Origin: Candidatus Schekmanbacteria bacterium
GTDB taxonomy: Bacteria > Schekmanbacteria > GWA2-38-11 > J061
Length of the DNA stretch: 64,000 nt
Assembly: GCA_016219965.1 (NCBI GenBank)
Contig: JACRJM010000006.1
Span: 5,495 to 69,494 of the forward strand
Reading direction: 5' to 3'
Shown: in pieces, positions 16,225 to 25,755 of the stretch
Position numbering within the stretch: the stretch's first letter is position 1
Layout of the letters: each line of letters begins with the position of its first letter
The notes under the pieces: model-generated
The model's database searches: none
Told to the model about the DNA's origin: nothing
Seen by the model: the letters and a program-made list of their open reading frames with translations, nothing else
Translations under genes and position numbers: made by a program

Positions 16225-17994
16225 ATGGAAGAGAAAAGCAGAATTAACGACATCTTTCTTCTTCTTGCAATCACTGTTGCGGGAACACTGCTACGCTGTT
16301 ACAACCTCGCTCTGATAGGCTTCTGGGGCGATGAGATTCAGGCGACAACATTCGCAGAAAAGCCTTTCAGAGAGATATTCCGCCTCATCACGCAGACCGA
16401 GGTGTCACCTCCACTCGATTATTTCATACTCCATATAGCACACCTGCTCGGGGCATCTTCGGAATTCACATACAGGATACCGGCACTTATCTTTGGTGCA
16501 GTCGCCATCATAGGAATTTATTTTCTTGGAAAAGAACTTTTTGGAAAGAAAGAAGGCTTTATATCATCAATCCTCCTTTCACTTGCGCCGCTTCATATCC
16601 TCTATTCCCGTGATGCAAGGATGTATTCTCTCTTTGCATTGCTCTCAATATTGTCCTCGCTCTTTGTTTTGAGGGCATTAAAGACAGGCAAGATTTTTTA
16701 CTGGGGATGCTATTCCGCGGTAACTGTTGTCTCATTCTACACACACTATTTCACCCTATTCATAGTCATATCGCATATAGCTTATGTAATCACATTATCC
16801 GGTTTAGAAAAAAAATTATCTCATATACGACAGCTCGCAATCAGTCTCGCTGTTTCAGGAATCCTTTATCTGCCGTGGCTCAGGTTTCTCATTACTCAGG
16901 CTCCGCACAGGCAGGAAATGATAATCCCGCTCACATTTGCCGAGATTTTGAGCAATGACTTTTCCACGACATTTCTCTGGTTAGGAGGAGGGAACATAAC
17001 TGCCGCAACATTTATTCCGGTTTTTTTTATCTGCGGGCTTTTTGCATTCAAGAGAGAGAAAAACTCCGTAATTTTCGCTATCATAAACTCGCTTCTGCTC
17101 GTTCCTTTGATTTCATTTTTTATATTCAAAACAAGATGGGTATTCCAGATAAGATACGTCATCTTCCTTCTCCCCCCTTTCCTGATCCTCTGTTCAAGAG
17201 GTATGACATTTTTATCTGGCATGAGGGTTTTCAACTCGCAAAAAATGAAAATATCAGCAGTGCTTAACACATTCATTGCAATTCTCATATTGGCTCTCTG
17301 GTATCCCACAATGCACGACGCAATCTTTCTGCAAAAAGAAAACTGGAGGGACGCGGCAAGTTCAGTAAAAAAAATCTACAAGCCCGGCGACCTTCTCATA
17401 AGCGTACCATACTGGGGACTCTGGTGCCTTGAAAAATATGGCGCCATGGCGGAAGATGGAAAAATTACAACGCCGATTTTAGGAGAGCATTCGCTTGTCT
17501 TCATAAGACCCTATGGCGACCATCCCGGAAAAATGTGGGAAGATATGTGTGACGGCGAAATGGAGATCGTCTCGACTTTCCCCGGATGGAATCCCATTAA
17601 TATATGGAAGGGGAAATTAAAATATTCATTTTATGCGGTCAAACCATCAATTAAAATCTCAGGCACATCTGTTGATAGAGAAAAAATCCTGCTCAACAAT
17701 GCAGGCATGATTTTTATCTCCGGCAGGGAGAAGACCTCTGACTATAGAATTACTCCGCAGTTAATGGCGAGGTTCTTTGACGCAAACGGGAAAGAGACAG
17801 GGAGCAGCAAAGAGCTAAATGCAAAAGCGCTTTTAACCGGTGACTTCACTTACTGGGGATGGATACGTGATTTTGTAGATATCCCGGAAGGTGCGACCAC
17901 AATGGAGCTATCATTCTCAATGGCAGGAAATGATCCGGCAGATGGATATACCGAGTTTAAGGATTTGCAGGTTTTTCTGTCAGCTCCCCGTTAA
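16225..17994 (+). CDS. GT39-family membrane glycosyltransferase at the end of the arn run
   Basis: This 589-aa protein starts at the ATG at 16225 behind ATAGGAGGAAG. It has about 11 membrane segments, the loop motif FWGDEIQATTFAEKPF, and APLHILYSRDARMYSLFALLS, typical of PMT_2-type transferases that use polyprenyl-phosphate sugars. About 200 C-terminal residues form a periplasmic beta-rich domain. It occupies the arnT position, but its first-loop sequence lacks the ArnT pattern (DETRYxEIxREM...GLRYFEKP) found in the protein at 60060. It may move Ara4N or another sugar to a different acceptor (inference). Confidence 0.85.
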   Translation: MEEKSRINDIFLLLAITVAGTLLRCYNLALIGFWGDEIQATTFAEKPFREIFRLITQTEVSPPLDYFILHIAHLLGASSEFTYRIPALIFGAVAIIGIYFLGKELFGKKEGFISSILLSLAPLHILYSRDARMYSLFALLSILSSLFVLRALKTGKIFYWGCYSAVTVVSFYTHYFTLFIVISHIAYVITLSGLEKKLSHIRQLAISLAVSGILYLPWLRFLITQAPHRQEMIIPLTFAEILSNDFSTTFLWLGGGNITAATFIPVFFICGLFAFKREKNSVIFAIINSLLLVPLISFFIFKTRWVFQIRYVIFLLPPFLILCSRGMTFLSGMRVFNSQKMKISAVLNTFIAILILALWYPTMHDAIFLQKENWRDAASSVKKIYKPGDLLISVPYWGLWCLEKYGAMAEDGKITTPILGEHSLVFIRPYGDHPGKMWEDMCDGEMEIVSTFPGWNPINIWKGKLKYSFYAVKPSIKISGTSVDREKILLNNAGMIFISGREKTSDYRITPQLMARFFDANGKETGSSKELNAKALLTGDFTYWGWIRDFVDIPEGATTMELSFSMAGNDPADGYTEFKDLQVFLSAPR

Positions 17995-18169
17995 ACCGTC
18001 GGATTTCTGGACATTTTTTATCTTTAAAAATCAAGAGGTTAAAAATCCCTTCAAAAAGTGTCAGGCAGAGTGAACAGTTTTAAAATTTGCAGCTCTGTGG
18101 ATAAACAAGACTAAAAAAGTATAATGCAATAAATCAGCAAGTTATCTCCCACTCCTTCAATTTCTATTT

Positions 18170-18187
18170 TTGGCATATTGTTTGCTT
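18170..18187 (+). promoter_or_regulatory. candidate sigma-54 promoter
   Basis: TTGGCATATTGTTTGCTT matches the sigma-54 pattern TGGCAC-N5-TTGCT, with the essential GG and GC exactly 10 bases apart (18172-18173 and 18184-18185). It lies 78 bases before the start of the secreted protein at 18265. No enhancer site was identified. Confidence 0.55.
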
Positions 18188-18264
18188 CTTTTTACGCTAT
18201 CTTTAAGTTTTTTATATTTCGCTGTTAAAAAAACATTCTTTCTAGATTTCAATAAGGGGAAGTT

Positions 18265-19464
18265 ATGAGAAAGCCAAAATCAATTCTAATTACTTATTTA
18301 TTTTTATCCATTGCGTTCATCATCTTTATAAATAACATTCACGCGGGTGAAATAACATTGGCACCCGTCATTGATGGAACAGTGACAAAACACTTAGCTA
18401 AAGGCTTTGGGGGATATGGTTCATACTATAACACTTCCAGCATACCTCCTCTTTCATACACCCATCTACCCTGTGGCTTGGGGGGGTGGACAAAAAGGGC
18501 AGAAACAATAAGCACCTCACTTGAAAATGATAACATAGAATTATTTGAATATTATAAAAATCATAACGGCGTTATATATGAGAATTACCGCAGAATTGGA
18601 ATATTAGAATTTGATATAAGCTCATTAAGCACATTGCAGCAAAACACCTTCACAGCAGAATTATTATTCCAAATAGATAATTCATCTATCCCGGCTCATA
18701 CTGGAGGAAACCAACTTATTATTCTCAGAGAGAAAGAAGAAAACCAGGATGGAGCAATCAGCGCTGAGGATTCTCCAAGAACATTTTATTGCAATAATCA
18801 ATCCGGTTATTCTGGGGTTACAAGAAACTATTATTATCCTGATTCTAAAATCGGGACTCTTATCACGTATTCAAATGGGGGTACGCTACCTATAACAGGA
18901 ACACTTATTTCTGTTGACGTAACATCAGACATAGAAAGCGAGATTTCAAATATAAGTTCAAACAATTATGCTGGCTTTCTTATCTTCTGGAACCAACTAT
19001 ATATTGCTAACAACTGCTTCCCTTATTCTTGTAATGACCCGACTATTGCCAATAGCCCTTTAATTTCATTCACCGACTCATCTGAAGCAGGGACGTATGC
19101 AGCACCTGTACTTAGAATTATCACCAATGAACCTACTGCCATCACCCTCTCATCTTTTTCAGCAACATCCAAAGATAAAAAAGTAAGTTTGGCATGGCAG
19201 ACTACAACTGAAATCGACAACATTGGCTTTAACATCCTCCGCAGTGAATCTGAAACTGGTCCATATACGAAGATTAACAAAAAGCTTATCAAGTCAAAAG
19301 GCAGCAGTACAAAAGGTGCAAGCTACAAGTTAAAAGACAAGAACATCGAGGCCGGCAAAACCTATTGGTACAAGCTCGAAGATATTGACAGCAATACTGG
19401 ACCGTCTCAGCATGATGCTGTGAAAGTGGAAGTTACGGCGAAGAAGATTAAATCTAAAAAATAA
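18265..19464 (+). CDS. secreted protein with C-terminal FN3-like module
   Basis: This 399-aa protein has a signal peptide (SILITYLFLSIAFIIFINNIHA). Residues ~28-290 are a Ser/Asn/Tyr-rich region with no family I recognise. Residues ~292-399 are an FN3-like module (TAITLSSFSA, VSLAWQTTTEIDNIGFNILR, KTYWYKLEDIDSNTG). That module is almost identical to the end of the next secreted protein, in protein and in DNA. The start follows AATAAGGGGAAGTT, a leader also repeated before the next gene. A sigma-54-like promoter lies upstream. Surface or extracellular location is expected. The 17995-18264 gap holds nothing else. Confidence 0.8.
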   Translation: MRKPKSILITYLFLSIAFIIFINNIHAGEITLAPVIDGTVTKHLAKGFGGYGSYYNTSSIPPLSYTHLPCGLGGWTKRAETISTSLENDNIELFEYYKNHNGVIYENYRRIGILEFDISSLSTLQQNTFTAELLFQIDNSSIPAHTGGNQLIILREKEENQDGAISAEDSPRTFYCNNQSGYSGVTRNYYYPDSKIGTLITYSNGGTLPITGTLISVDVTSDIESEISNISSNNYAGFLIFWNQLYIANNCFPYSCNDPTIANSPLISFTDSSEAGTYAAPVLRIITNEPTAITLSSFSATSKDKKVSLAWQTTTEIDNIGFNILRSESETGPYTKINKKLIKSKGSSTKGASYKLKDKNIEAGKTYWYKLEDIDSNTGPSQHDAVKVEVTAKKIKSKK

Positions 19465-19478
19465 AAAAGAAAGACTCT

Positions 19479-19505
19479 GGATCCCCGCTTTCGCGGGGAT
19501 GACAG
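19479..19505. repeat. GGATCCCCGC...GCGGGGATGACAG palindrome
   Basis: This is an inverted copy of the element at 7748. Degenerate tails follow (GTGCGGGGATGACAG at ~19515, GCTGGGGTAACAAAG, GTGCGGGGAGAACAAAAG), making an array of four decaying half-units between the two secreted-protein genes. Confidence 0.7.
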
Positions 19506-19622
19506 AAGTGAAAGTGCGGGGATGACAGATTGGTTATGCTGGGGTAACAAAGTGGTTGTGCGGGGAGAACAAAAGACCAGTAGAATAATTTTAGCTGCTT
19601 TGAACTACAATAAGGGGAAGTT

Positions 19623-22085
19623 ATGACAAAGCTTAGATTAAGTTCATCTATTCTGTTCCTGTTAATTTTATTGGCTCCATGCTTTGCTTTCGCCAATACT
19701 GCGCCAGATACATCAAAGATAATGTCGAAAGCCGCAAAGCTTCAAATCCCATTCATCGAGAATCAAGGACAGATACAAGATAAGTCAGTAAAGTTCTATG
19801 CAAACACCTTTGCCGGGAATGTTTATGTTACTGATAAGGGTGAAATCGTTTATGGGTTGTCGAACAAAGAAGATTCCACATCTCTACGCGAAACACTCAT
19901 TGGCTCAGCACCCTCAGCCATTAAAGGTGAAAGCAAATCCGTCACAAACGTAAATTACTTTGTCGGAAATAAAGACAACTGGAAGTCAAACATCTCTACA
20001 TTTGAAAGCGTAAGCCTCGGCGAAGTCTACGAAGGCGTAGAGCTTAAACTCAAAGCCTATGGCAAGAATGTTGAAAAACTTTTCTATGTGAATGAATGCG
20101 GTGATGTTGAAGACATAAAACTCAAGGTTGAAGGAGCAGAAGATATTTCAGTTAACAAAGACGGCGAGCTCGAAATCGAAACAGAACTCGGCACCATAAA
20201 ATTCACCAAACCTTTTGCCTATCAGGAAATTGATGGAAAGAAGATTGAAGTGAAATGCGACTTTGTCATTGATTTTTCATCTTATTCATTCCGCGTCGCG
20301 TCTTATGACAAAAACTATCCTCTTGTAATTGACCCGTTGATCGCCTCAACATATATATGGGAAGTAGGTGAGGATTATAGTTATGATATAGCATTAGATT
20401 CAACAGGAAATGTTTTTATAACAGGACATACTGTTGGTAATTTCCCGACTACGGCTGGTGCATATAGCCCCACGCGTATTGATATTCATAATGCTTTTGT
20501 ATCAAAGTTGGATAACACATTAAGCACTTTGCTTGCCTCAACTTATCTGGGAGGAAGCATTTCTGAGACAGCCTATTCTATAGCCATAGATCCATCAGGA
20601 AATGTTTATGTGGCAGGGACCACCGGTTCTTCTAATTTTCCAATAACTGCGGGCGCATATGATAGCTTGATGAATAGTAGCGATGTTTTTATATCTAAAT
20701 TCAATAACAATTTAAGTTCATTGCTTGCGTCGACCTTCTTAGGTGGCAGTACTTATGAGGGTGCCTATGACTTAGAATTAGACCCAACAGGGAATATTTA
20801 TGTGACCGGATATACAAACTCATCTGATTTTCCAACAACCACAGGTGCATATGACATATCACATAATGGTGGATATGATGTTTTTATATCAAAGTTAAAC
20901 AGTACCTTAAGTACATTGATGGGGTCGACTTTTTTAGGCGGCGTCAACAGCGATTATGTCAAGAAAATGGCATTAGATTCATCAGGAAACGTTTTTGTGA
21001 CAGGATACACCCGTTCATCTGACTTTTCCATAACTACAGACGCATATGATACTTCATACAATGGGGGTGAAGATGTTTTTATATCAAAGCTGGACAATAC
21101 GTTGACCTCACTCCTTGCTTCTACCTTCATAGGAGGAACCTATAATGACTATGGGCGTGCTATAGCTATAGATTCATCGGACAATGTTTTTGTGACAGGG
21201 GAACCTTCAACTGGGTTTCCTACAATAGCAGGTTCTTACGATACCTCGCCAAACGGTGGTTATGATGTTTTTGTCATAAAGATGAATAATCAATTAAATA
21301 CCCTGGTTGCTTCTACCTTTATAGGCGGAAACAATAATGATTATGGGTATGGTATAGCCGTAGATTCTTGGGGAAGTGTTTACGTAACCGGCGAGACTTC
21401 TTCATCTATTTACCCTGTGGGTAGTGCAATTCCTTTTCCAACCACAGAAGGTGCTTTCGATACAAGCCATAATCTTCAGCGTGATGTTTTTGTATCAAAA
21501 CTGGACAATATGCTAACTTCCCTGAACGCCTCAACTTTCTTAGGTGGAGAACATAGTGAATATGGCCGTGCCATAGTCTTAGACTCCTCAGGAAATGTTT
21601 ATGTAACCGGGGAAACTGATTCAAATGGATCTTCCGGTTCACATGTTTTTCCTACCACAGAAGGCGCTTATAACACCACTCCAGAATATTACGTTACTTT
21701 TTTTATTTTTATATCAAAGCTGGATCATTACTTAACCGCTGGAAAAGGAATCCCTACCGCCATCACCCTTTCCTCCTTCACTGCTGATTTAAAAAACAAG
21801 AAAGTTCTTCTTACCTGGCAGACCGCAACTGAAATCGACAACCTCGGCTTCAACGTCCTCCGCAGTGAATCGGAATCCGGTCCATATACGAAGATTAACA
21901 AAAAGCTTATCAAGTCAAAAGGAAGTAGCACAAAAGGGGCAAGCTACAAGTTAAAAGACAAGAACATCGAGGCAGGCAAAACCTATTGGTACAAGCTTGA
22001 AGATATTGACAGCAATACCGGACCAGCTCAGCACGATGCGGTGAAGGTGGAAGTGACGGCGAAGAAGGTTAAAGCTAAAAAGTAA
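19623..22085 (+). CDS. secreted SBBP-repeat beta-propeller protein
   Basis: This 820-aa protein has a signal peptide ending near CFAFA. Residues ~38-235 match the N-terminal domain that usually precedes SBBP repeats (IPFIENQGQI...YPLVIDPLIASTY). Residues ~235-700 contain eight or nine repeats of the form DSSGNVFVTGYT-x-SSDFPTT-x-GAYD...VFISKLDNTL-x-LLASTFLGG, a beta-propeller. The last ~105 residues are the FN3-like module shared with the preceding gene. It is probably an adhesin or extracellular binding protein. The leader repeats AATAAGGGGAAGTT. Confidence 0.85.
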   Translation: MTKLRLSSSILFLLILLAPCFAFANTAPDTSKIMSKAAKLQIPFIENQGQIQDKSVKFYANTFAGNVYVTDKGEIVYGLSNKEDSTSLRETLIGSAPSAIKGESKSVTNVNYFVGNKDNWKSNISTFESVSLGEVYEGVELKLKAYGKNVEKLFYVNECGDVEDIKLKVEGAEDISVNKDGELEIETELGTIKFTKPFAYQEIDGKKIEVKCDFVIDFSSYSFRVASYDKNYPLVIDPLIASTYIWEVGEDYSYDIALDSTGNVFITGHTVGNFPTTAGAYSPTRIDIHNAFVSKLDNTLSTLLASTYLGGSISETAYSIAIDPSGNVYVAGTTGSSNFPITAGAYDSLMNSSDVFISKFNNNLSSLLASTFLGGSTYEGAYDLELDPTGNIYVTGYTNSSDFPTTTGAYDISHNGGYDVFISKLNSTLSTLMGSTFLGGVNSDYVKKMALDSSGNVFVTGYTRSSDFSITTDAYDTSYNGGEDVFISKLDNTLTSLLASTFIGGTYNDYGRAIAIDSSDNVFVTGEPSTGFPTIAGSYDTSPNGGYDVFVIKMNNQLNTLVASTFIGGNNNDYGYGIAVDSWGSVYVTGETSSSIYPVGSAIPFPTTEGAFDTSHNLQRDVFVSKLDNMLTSLNASTFLGGEHSEYGRAIVLDSSGNVYVTGETDSNGSSGSHVFPTTEGAYNTTPEYYVTFFIFISKLDHYLTAGKGIPTAITLSSFTADLKNKKVLLTWQTATEIDNLGFNVLRSESESGPYTKINKKLIKSKGSSTKGASYKLKDKNIEAGKTYWYKLEDIDSNTGPAQHDAVKVEVTAKKVKAKK

Positions 22086-22204
22086 AACTCGTCCCTGAAG
22101 AAGCAGTGCTCGGTGTATGCAAGAGCGACACAGGTGCAGGTCCTAATCAGTCAGCATGCATCATCCCGCAGTGCTTTAACCCGGGAAGCTGAGGAAAACA
22201 GCCC

Positions 22205-22924
22205 TCACCACTTTGTTCCGCCATTGATGAGGCTGAAGCGCTTTTTGAAAAGATAGAGAAGGTTCTTGGTGCCGTCGCCCCAGAGGTTGAGTTTGCTCAC
22301 CCCTTCCCTTTTCTGGTAGAAGAATTCAATAGGAATTTCCCTTGCGCGAAGATTCTTGTTCGTGAATACCTCAATCTTTAACTCCTCGGAAAAAGGCATC
22401 CCGTCGCTCAACACATTGATCTGGGATAAGACTTCACGTTTAAATACCCACATGCCCGATTGCGAATCATGGATTGATTTCCCGAAAAGAAAGAGGACTG
22501 ACAGTGAGAGCACCGTGTTGCCAATATATCTAAGCACAGCCTCCTTATAGTTCTTCTTACTGAGGATATCCCAGCTTGAGAAGATCCTTCTTGCCGAAAT
22601 GAAGTCAAGTTTATCAACAAGAAGTATGTCAACAAGATATGGGATGGCAAGCGCCGGATAAGTTCCGTCACCGTCAAGTGTGGCTATTATATCGCCTGTC
22701 GCGCATTTCAATCCTGTCTTATATGCCCGTCCATAACCTTTCCTTTCTTCGAAAACAACCTTTGCCCCAAGAGAAGTTGCAATCTCTCCTGTCCTGTCCG
22801 TGGAATTATTGTCAGAGACTATGACCTCATCAACAAAGCGGGGAATACTCTTGATCACTCCGCCGATTGCTGCCTCCTCATTGTAACATGGCATTACAAC
22901 AGATATTTTTTTGCCGTTATACAT
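22205..22924 (-). CDS. family 2 glycosyltransferase (DPM1-like)
   Basis: This 239-aa GT-A enzyme starts at the ATG at 22924, whose first base is the last base of the previous stop (TAATG), so translation is coupled. Motifs are ISVVMPCYNEEAAIGGV, VIVSDNNSTDRTGEIA, ATLDGDGTYPALAIPYLVD (DxD-type) and SQSGMWVFKREVL. It has no C-terminal membrane helices. It probably transfers a sugar to a polyprenyl or lipid acceptor. It is the last gene of a minus-strand run with a radical-SAM protein and another GT2. Confidence 0.85.
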   Translation of the reverse strand: MYNGKKISVVMPCYNEEAAIGGVIKSIPRFVDEVIVSDNNSTDRTGEIATSLGAKVVFEERKGYGRAYKTGLKCATGDIIATLDGDGTYPALAIPYLVDILLVDKLDFISARRIFSSWDILSKKNYKEAVLRYIGNTVLSLSVLFLFGKSIHDSQSGMWVFKREVLSQINVLSDGMPFSEELKIEVFTNKNLRAREIPIEFFYQKREGVSKLNLWGDGTKNLLYLFKKRFSLINGGTKW

Positions 22925-24027
22925 TAAGCTTTCATCCTCCCGATCTTTATCCCTGCCCATTCCCGGAACACAGTGGGAAATATGGAAGGGGTAAAAAGTA
23001 TGCTGTTAGTAAGAAAACACTCATAGGTGCAGAAGCATTTTGACTCTTTTATATAGCGCCTTATATTATCCGCAGTTTCGCTGTTCCAGACTTTTTTAAA
23101 ATCATAGTTTGCATCACGGAGATTTCCCATTTTTCTGTCCAGCAGTTCACAGGGGCAAAGCTCCCCGTTGCTTGTTATGACAGCGCTTAAAGAGCCGGCA
23201 TAACATGGGAGGACTGATTTATTTTCTGTCACTATCTCGGCAATCACTTTCTGCCTCACTATTTTCATGGCATTTATAAGGTCGCATCCAAAAAAACGCT
23301 TATACCCTGACAATGCATTTTTCTTTGTATCATTTTCAATTATATTGGCAAGCTCAAGGTATTTGTTAATATCTACCTGTTTTGCAGAAGGGTCACGCGG
23401 GGTTCCCCTCGTCAAAAGATACGTTATGGCATCAGCGCCAAGCTCATCTTTTAGATAGGCATAGATCTCAGGGAGTTTTTCCTGATTGTAGCCTGATGCT
23501 GTAAGGGCAACATTCAGATTGAAGTTGTTATACTTCTTTTTTAGTTTCCTCAGTTCCCTGTATGTCCACAGGGCTTTTTCGAAAAGCCCTTCATAACCTC
23601 TAAGCCTGTCATGCTCTGCATCAATCGCATCAATGGATATATCTATGGCAAAATCAATACCCGGGCATTTCTCGAGTATCTTTTCTGCAGAAGAGACCAC
23701 TTTTCCCTGAAGCGAGCCGTTAGACGGTATGCCAAGATTACTTACCCGGTTGTTCTTAAAATAGATATAAGCGATCTCCGCAATGTCATCCCTAAGGAAC
23801 GGCTCTCCGCCTGTAAGAAGAAGGAAAAGTATCTCATCCATCGAGGCTGATATTTTTTCAATCTCATCAATGGTGAGTTCGTCTTTGCGGGCTGCCCTTT
23901 CGCCGAGAAGGCAATGAACACATTTTGCCGTGCAGTTCTCTGTGATGAAAAAAACAAGGTAGAGAGGTGTCGAAGATTTTTTCCTGATTATATCGCCAAG
24001 ATGTCTTAAATAACCTGATGCTTTCAC
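22924..24027 (-). CDS. radical SAM protein with SPASM-type C-terminus
   Basis: The radical-SAM cluster motif is CTAKCVHC (residues ~31-38), followed by LLLTGGEPFLRDD, the SAM-binding GGE. C-terminal cysteines (CYAG, GELCPCE, SKCFCTYECF) form a SPASM/twitch-type auxiliary Fe-S site. Such enzymes modify peptides or other small substrates. No precursor peptide is evident, and the flanking GT2 genes suggest a cell-surface product instead (inference). Length is 367 aa. It starts about 10 bases after the neighbouring GT2 stop. Confidence 0.85.
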   Translation of the reverse strand: MKASGYLRHLGDIIRKKSSTPLYLVFFITENCTAKCVHCLLGERAARKDELTIDEIEKISASMDEILFLLLTGGEPFLRDDIAEIAYIYFKNNRVSNLGIPSNGSLQGKVVSSAEKILEKCPGIDFAIDISIDAIDAEHDRLRGYEGLFEKALWTYRELRKLKKKYNNFNLNVALTASGYNQEKLPEIYAYLKDELGADAITYLLTRGTPRDPSAKQVDINKYLELANIIENDTKKNALSGYKRFFGCDLINAMKIVRQKVIAEIVTENKSVLPCYAGSLSAVITSNGELCPCELLDRKMGNLRDANYDFKKVWNSETADNIRRYIKESKCFCTYECFLTNSILFTPSIFPTVFREWAGIKIGRMKA

Positions 24028-24036
24028 TATATCCTC

Positions 24037-25038
24037 TCAGTAATAGCGGCTGCCAAAGAGATATGACACAAAACCCGTTATCAATCCCGCTGCAACCGCC
24101 AGATTATCAGAAACTATGAAAAAAAAACCTGCCATCGCGAAGGCAGCTCCTTTCTTCTTTTTTAGAAAATTAAGAAAACTGATATTCGCAACAAATATAA
24201 CCAGAAAAAAGAATAATCCTGCCAGAAGAAACATTTTTTCTCCGGTCAAGGCAAATGACAAAAAAAGGAAAAGAAAGAGCATAAAAAAAATGACCTGCAT
24301 GATATATGTGTTTGGAACAGAAGTTTTATTTCCACCACTAAACATTGCAGCACCTCTGCGCATTGTCATTTTTATAAGCCCGCGGGCCCTGTAATAATCT
24401 GTCTTTAGAATAGACCAGAAATTGTACCCCTTCAGGTGCTCCACGGCAAGCTCTCTCGCAAGAAGAATCTTTACTCCCTTCATAGCAAGCTTCTGTCCAA
24501 AATCAGTGTCCTCAACATTAGGCATTCTGTAATTCTCGTCAAAACCACCCATAGCGAGAAAAATATCCTTCTTTATCGAAGCCATGCTTGTATAAAACAA
24601 TGAAACATAATCGGGCTGGCTTAAATAAGTATAACGCATCCATAGGTTCTTGAACTGGCTCAGGAAATTAGTGTATCGCAGGAATTCGGACTGTACGCCG
24701 ACAACAGCATCAACATTCTTCTCATTATAGATTTTCATTATCTTATCAAGAGAATCTTTTTCTATCAAGATGTCTGCATCAATAAACAGGATTATTTCTG
24801 CCCCGGCAGCGGCAGCGGCAGCGCCGGTATTTCGTGCCGCTGAAACGCCATGAGGTGAATGGGATTTAACAACCGTGCAGCCATGCTTTCTGGCAATATC
24901 AATCGAGTTGTCAGAGCTTAAATCATCAACGACAATAATCTCATAATCCTGAAAAGTGCCGGCTCTGACTGCGAGGATGCATTCCTCAAGAGTTTTTCCG
25001 GAATTCTTAACTGGAATGACAACCGAAATTTTAACCAT
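24037..25038 (-). CDS. family 2 glycosyltransferase with C-terminal membrane helices
   Basis: This 333-aa protein has an N-terminal GT-A domain (VVIPVKNSGKTLEECI, IIVVDDLSSDNSI, VSAARNTGAAAAAAGAEII, FIDADI) and NVEDTDFGQKLAMKG, the acceptor-site ED motif. Three or four hydrophobic helices at residues ~235-325 anchor it to the membrane. It lies 9 bases after ccdA and 9 bases before the radical-SAM gene. Acceptor and donor are unknown. Confidence 0.86.
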   Translation of the reverse strand: MVKISVVIPVKNSGKTLEECILAVRAGTFQDYEIIVVDDLSSDNSIDIARKHGCTVVKSHSPHGVSAARNTGAAAAAAGAEIILFIDADILIEKDSLDKIMKIYNEKNVDAVVGVQSEFLRYTNFLSQFKNLWMRYTYLSQPDYVSLFYTSMASIKKDIFLAMGGFDENYRMPNVEDTDFGQKLAMKGVKILLARELAVEHLKGYNFWSILKTDYYRARGLIKMTMRRGAAMFSGGNKTSVPNTYIMQVIFFMLFLFLFLSFALTGEKMFLLAGLFFFLVIFVANISFLNFLKKKKGAAFAMAGFFFIVSDNLAVAAGLITGFVSYLFGSRYY

Positions 25039-25047
25039 GAATCCCGT

Positions 25048-25755
25048 CTACCATGCTATAAGGTAAATAAGCTTCTGGAAATTATTTGTCATTATCAGCA
25101 GACCAACTACCACAAGGAAAACCCCCGCAACGATTTCAATGGTCCGGAAATGTTTTTTTACTTTGCCGAAGAATCTGAAAAACTGATTGATGCCGAGAGA
25201 TGTGAGCAGGAACGGTATGCCAAGCCCGGCTGAATAAAAGGAAAGAAGCACCATCCCCTCTTTTACAGAGTCCTGCGCAGAAGCAAGGGCAAGGATTGCG
25301 CCGAGCACCGGGCCAATGCAGGGTGTCCATCCAAAGGCAAAAGCAAATCCTACAAGCAGTGAGCCTAAAACGCCGACCCTTTTCTTCCCGATGTTGAATC
25401 TTTTTTCAATGTCAAGCGCCTTTATCCTGAAAACACCCATCGTGTGGAGGCCGAATATCACTATAATGGCGCCGGCTATCTGGCTTACCAGTGTAACCTT
25501 GCTGCCGAGAAAGCTTCCTAAAAAAGTTGCAGAGGCACCGAGGATTACAAATACAATGGAAAAACCCGCTACAAAGGCAAGGGAATTTATGAATGTAATC
25601 CATGTTGTTCCTCTCCTTTTCTCTGGCTCATCTCCGTTTCCTGCAATCATTCCTGACACAAAGGAAATATAAGCCGGTACAAGAGGAAGAACGCATGGAG
25701 AGACAAAGGATAGAATCCCAGCCACAAAGGCGGTGGTATTCGATACATTACTCAT
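25048..25755 (-). CDS. ccdA: CcdA-type thiol:disulfide transporter for cytochrome c maturation
   Basis: This 235-aa, six-helix protein passes electrons across the inner membrane to periplasmic thiols, keeping apocytochrome CxxCH and Fe-S partners reduced. Family marks are FVAGILSFVSPCVLPLVPAYISF (first redox Cys) and GFAFAFGWTPCIGPVLGAIL (second Cys). The start overlaps the K+ channel stop by 8 bases. The window encodes a haem-c-like exported protein (49910-50668) that would need such help (inference). Confidence 0.92.
   Translation of the reverse strand: MSNVSNTTAFVAGILSFVSPCVLPLVPAYISFVSGMIAGNGDEPEKRRGTTWITFINSLAFVAGFSIVFVILGASATFLGSFLGSKVTLVSQIAGAIIVIFGLHTMGVFRIKALDIEKRFNIGKKRVGVLGSLLVGFAFAFGWTPCIGPVLGAILALASAQDSVKEGMVLLSFYSAGLGIPFLLTSLGINQFFRFFGKVKKHFRTIEIVAGVFLVVVGLLIMTNNFQKLIYLIAW

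Noticed and set aside
16225-17994. Calling this GT39 protein ArnT from its place in the arn run
   Set aside because: It lacks the ArnT first-loop pattern, which the protein at 60060 has in full.
22086-22200. Possible small gene after the SBBP protein (frame LVPEEAVLGVCKSDTGAG...FNPGS)
   Set aside because: About 34 codons read well, but there is no start codon or ribosome site. It may be a decayed gene end; too little to call.
24116-24394. Plus-strand 92-codon frame opposite the GT2 gene
   Set aside because: Lys/Arg/Phe-rich, as expected for the antisense of membrane helices; no ribosome site.
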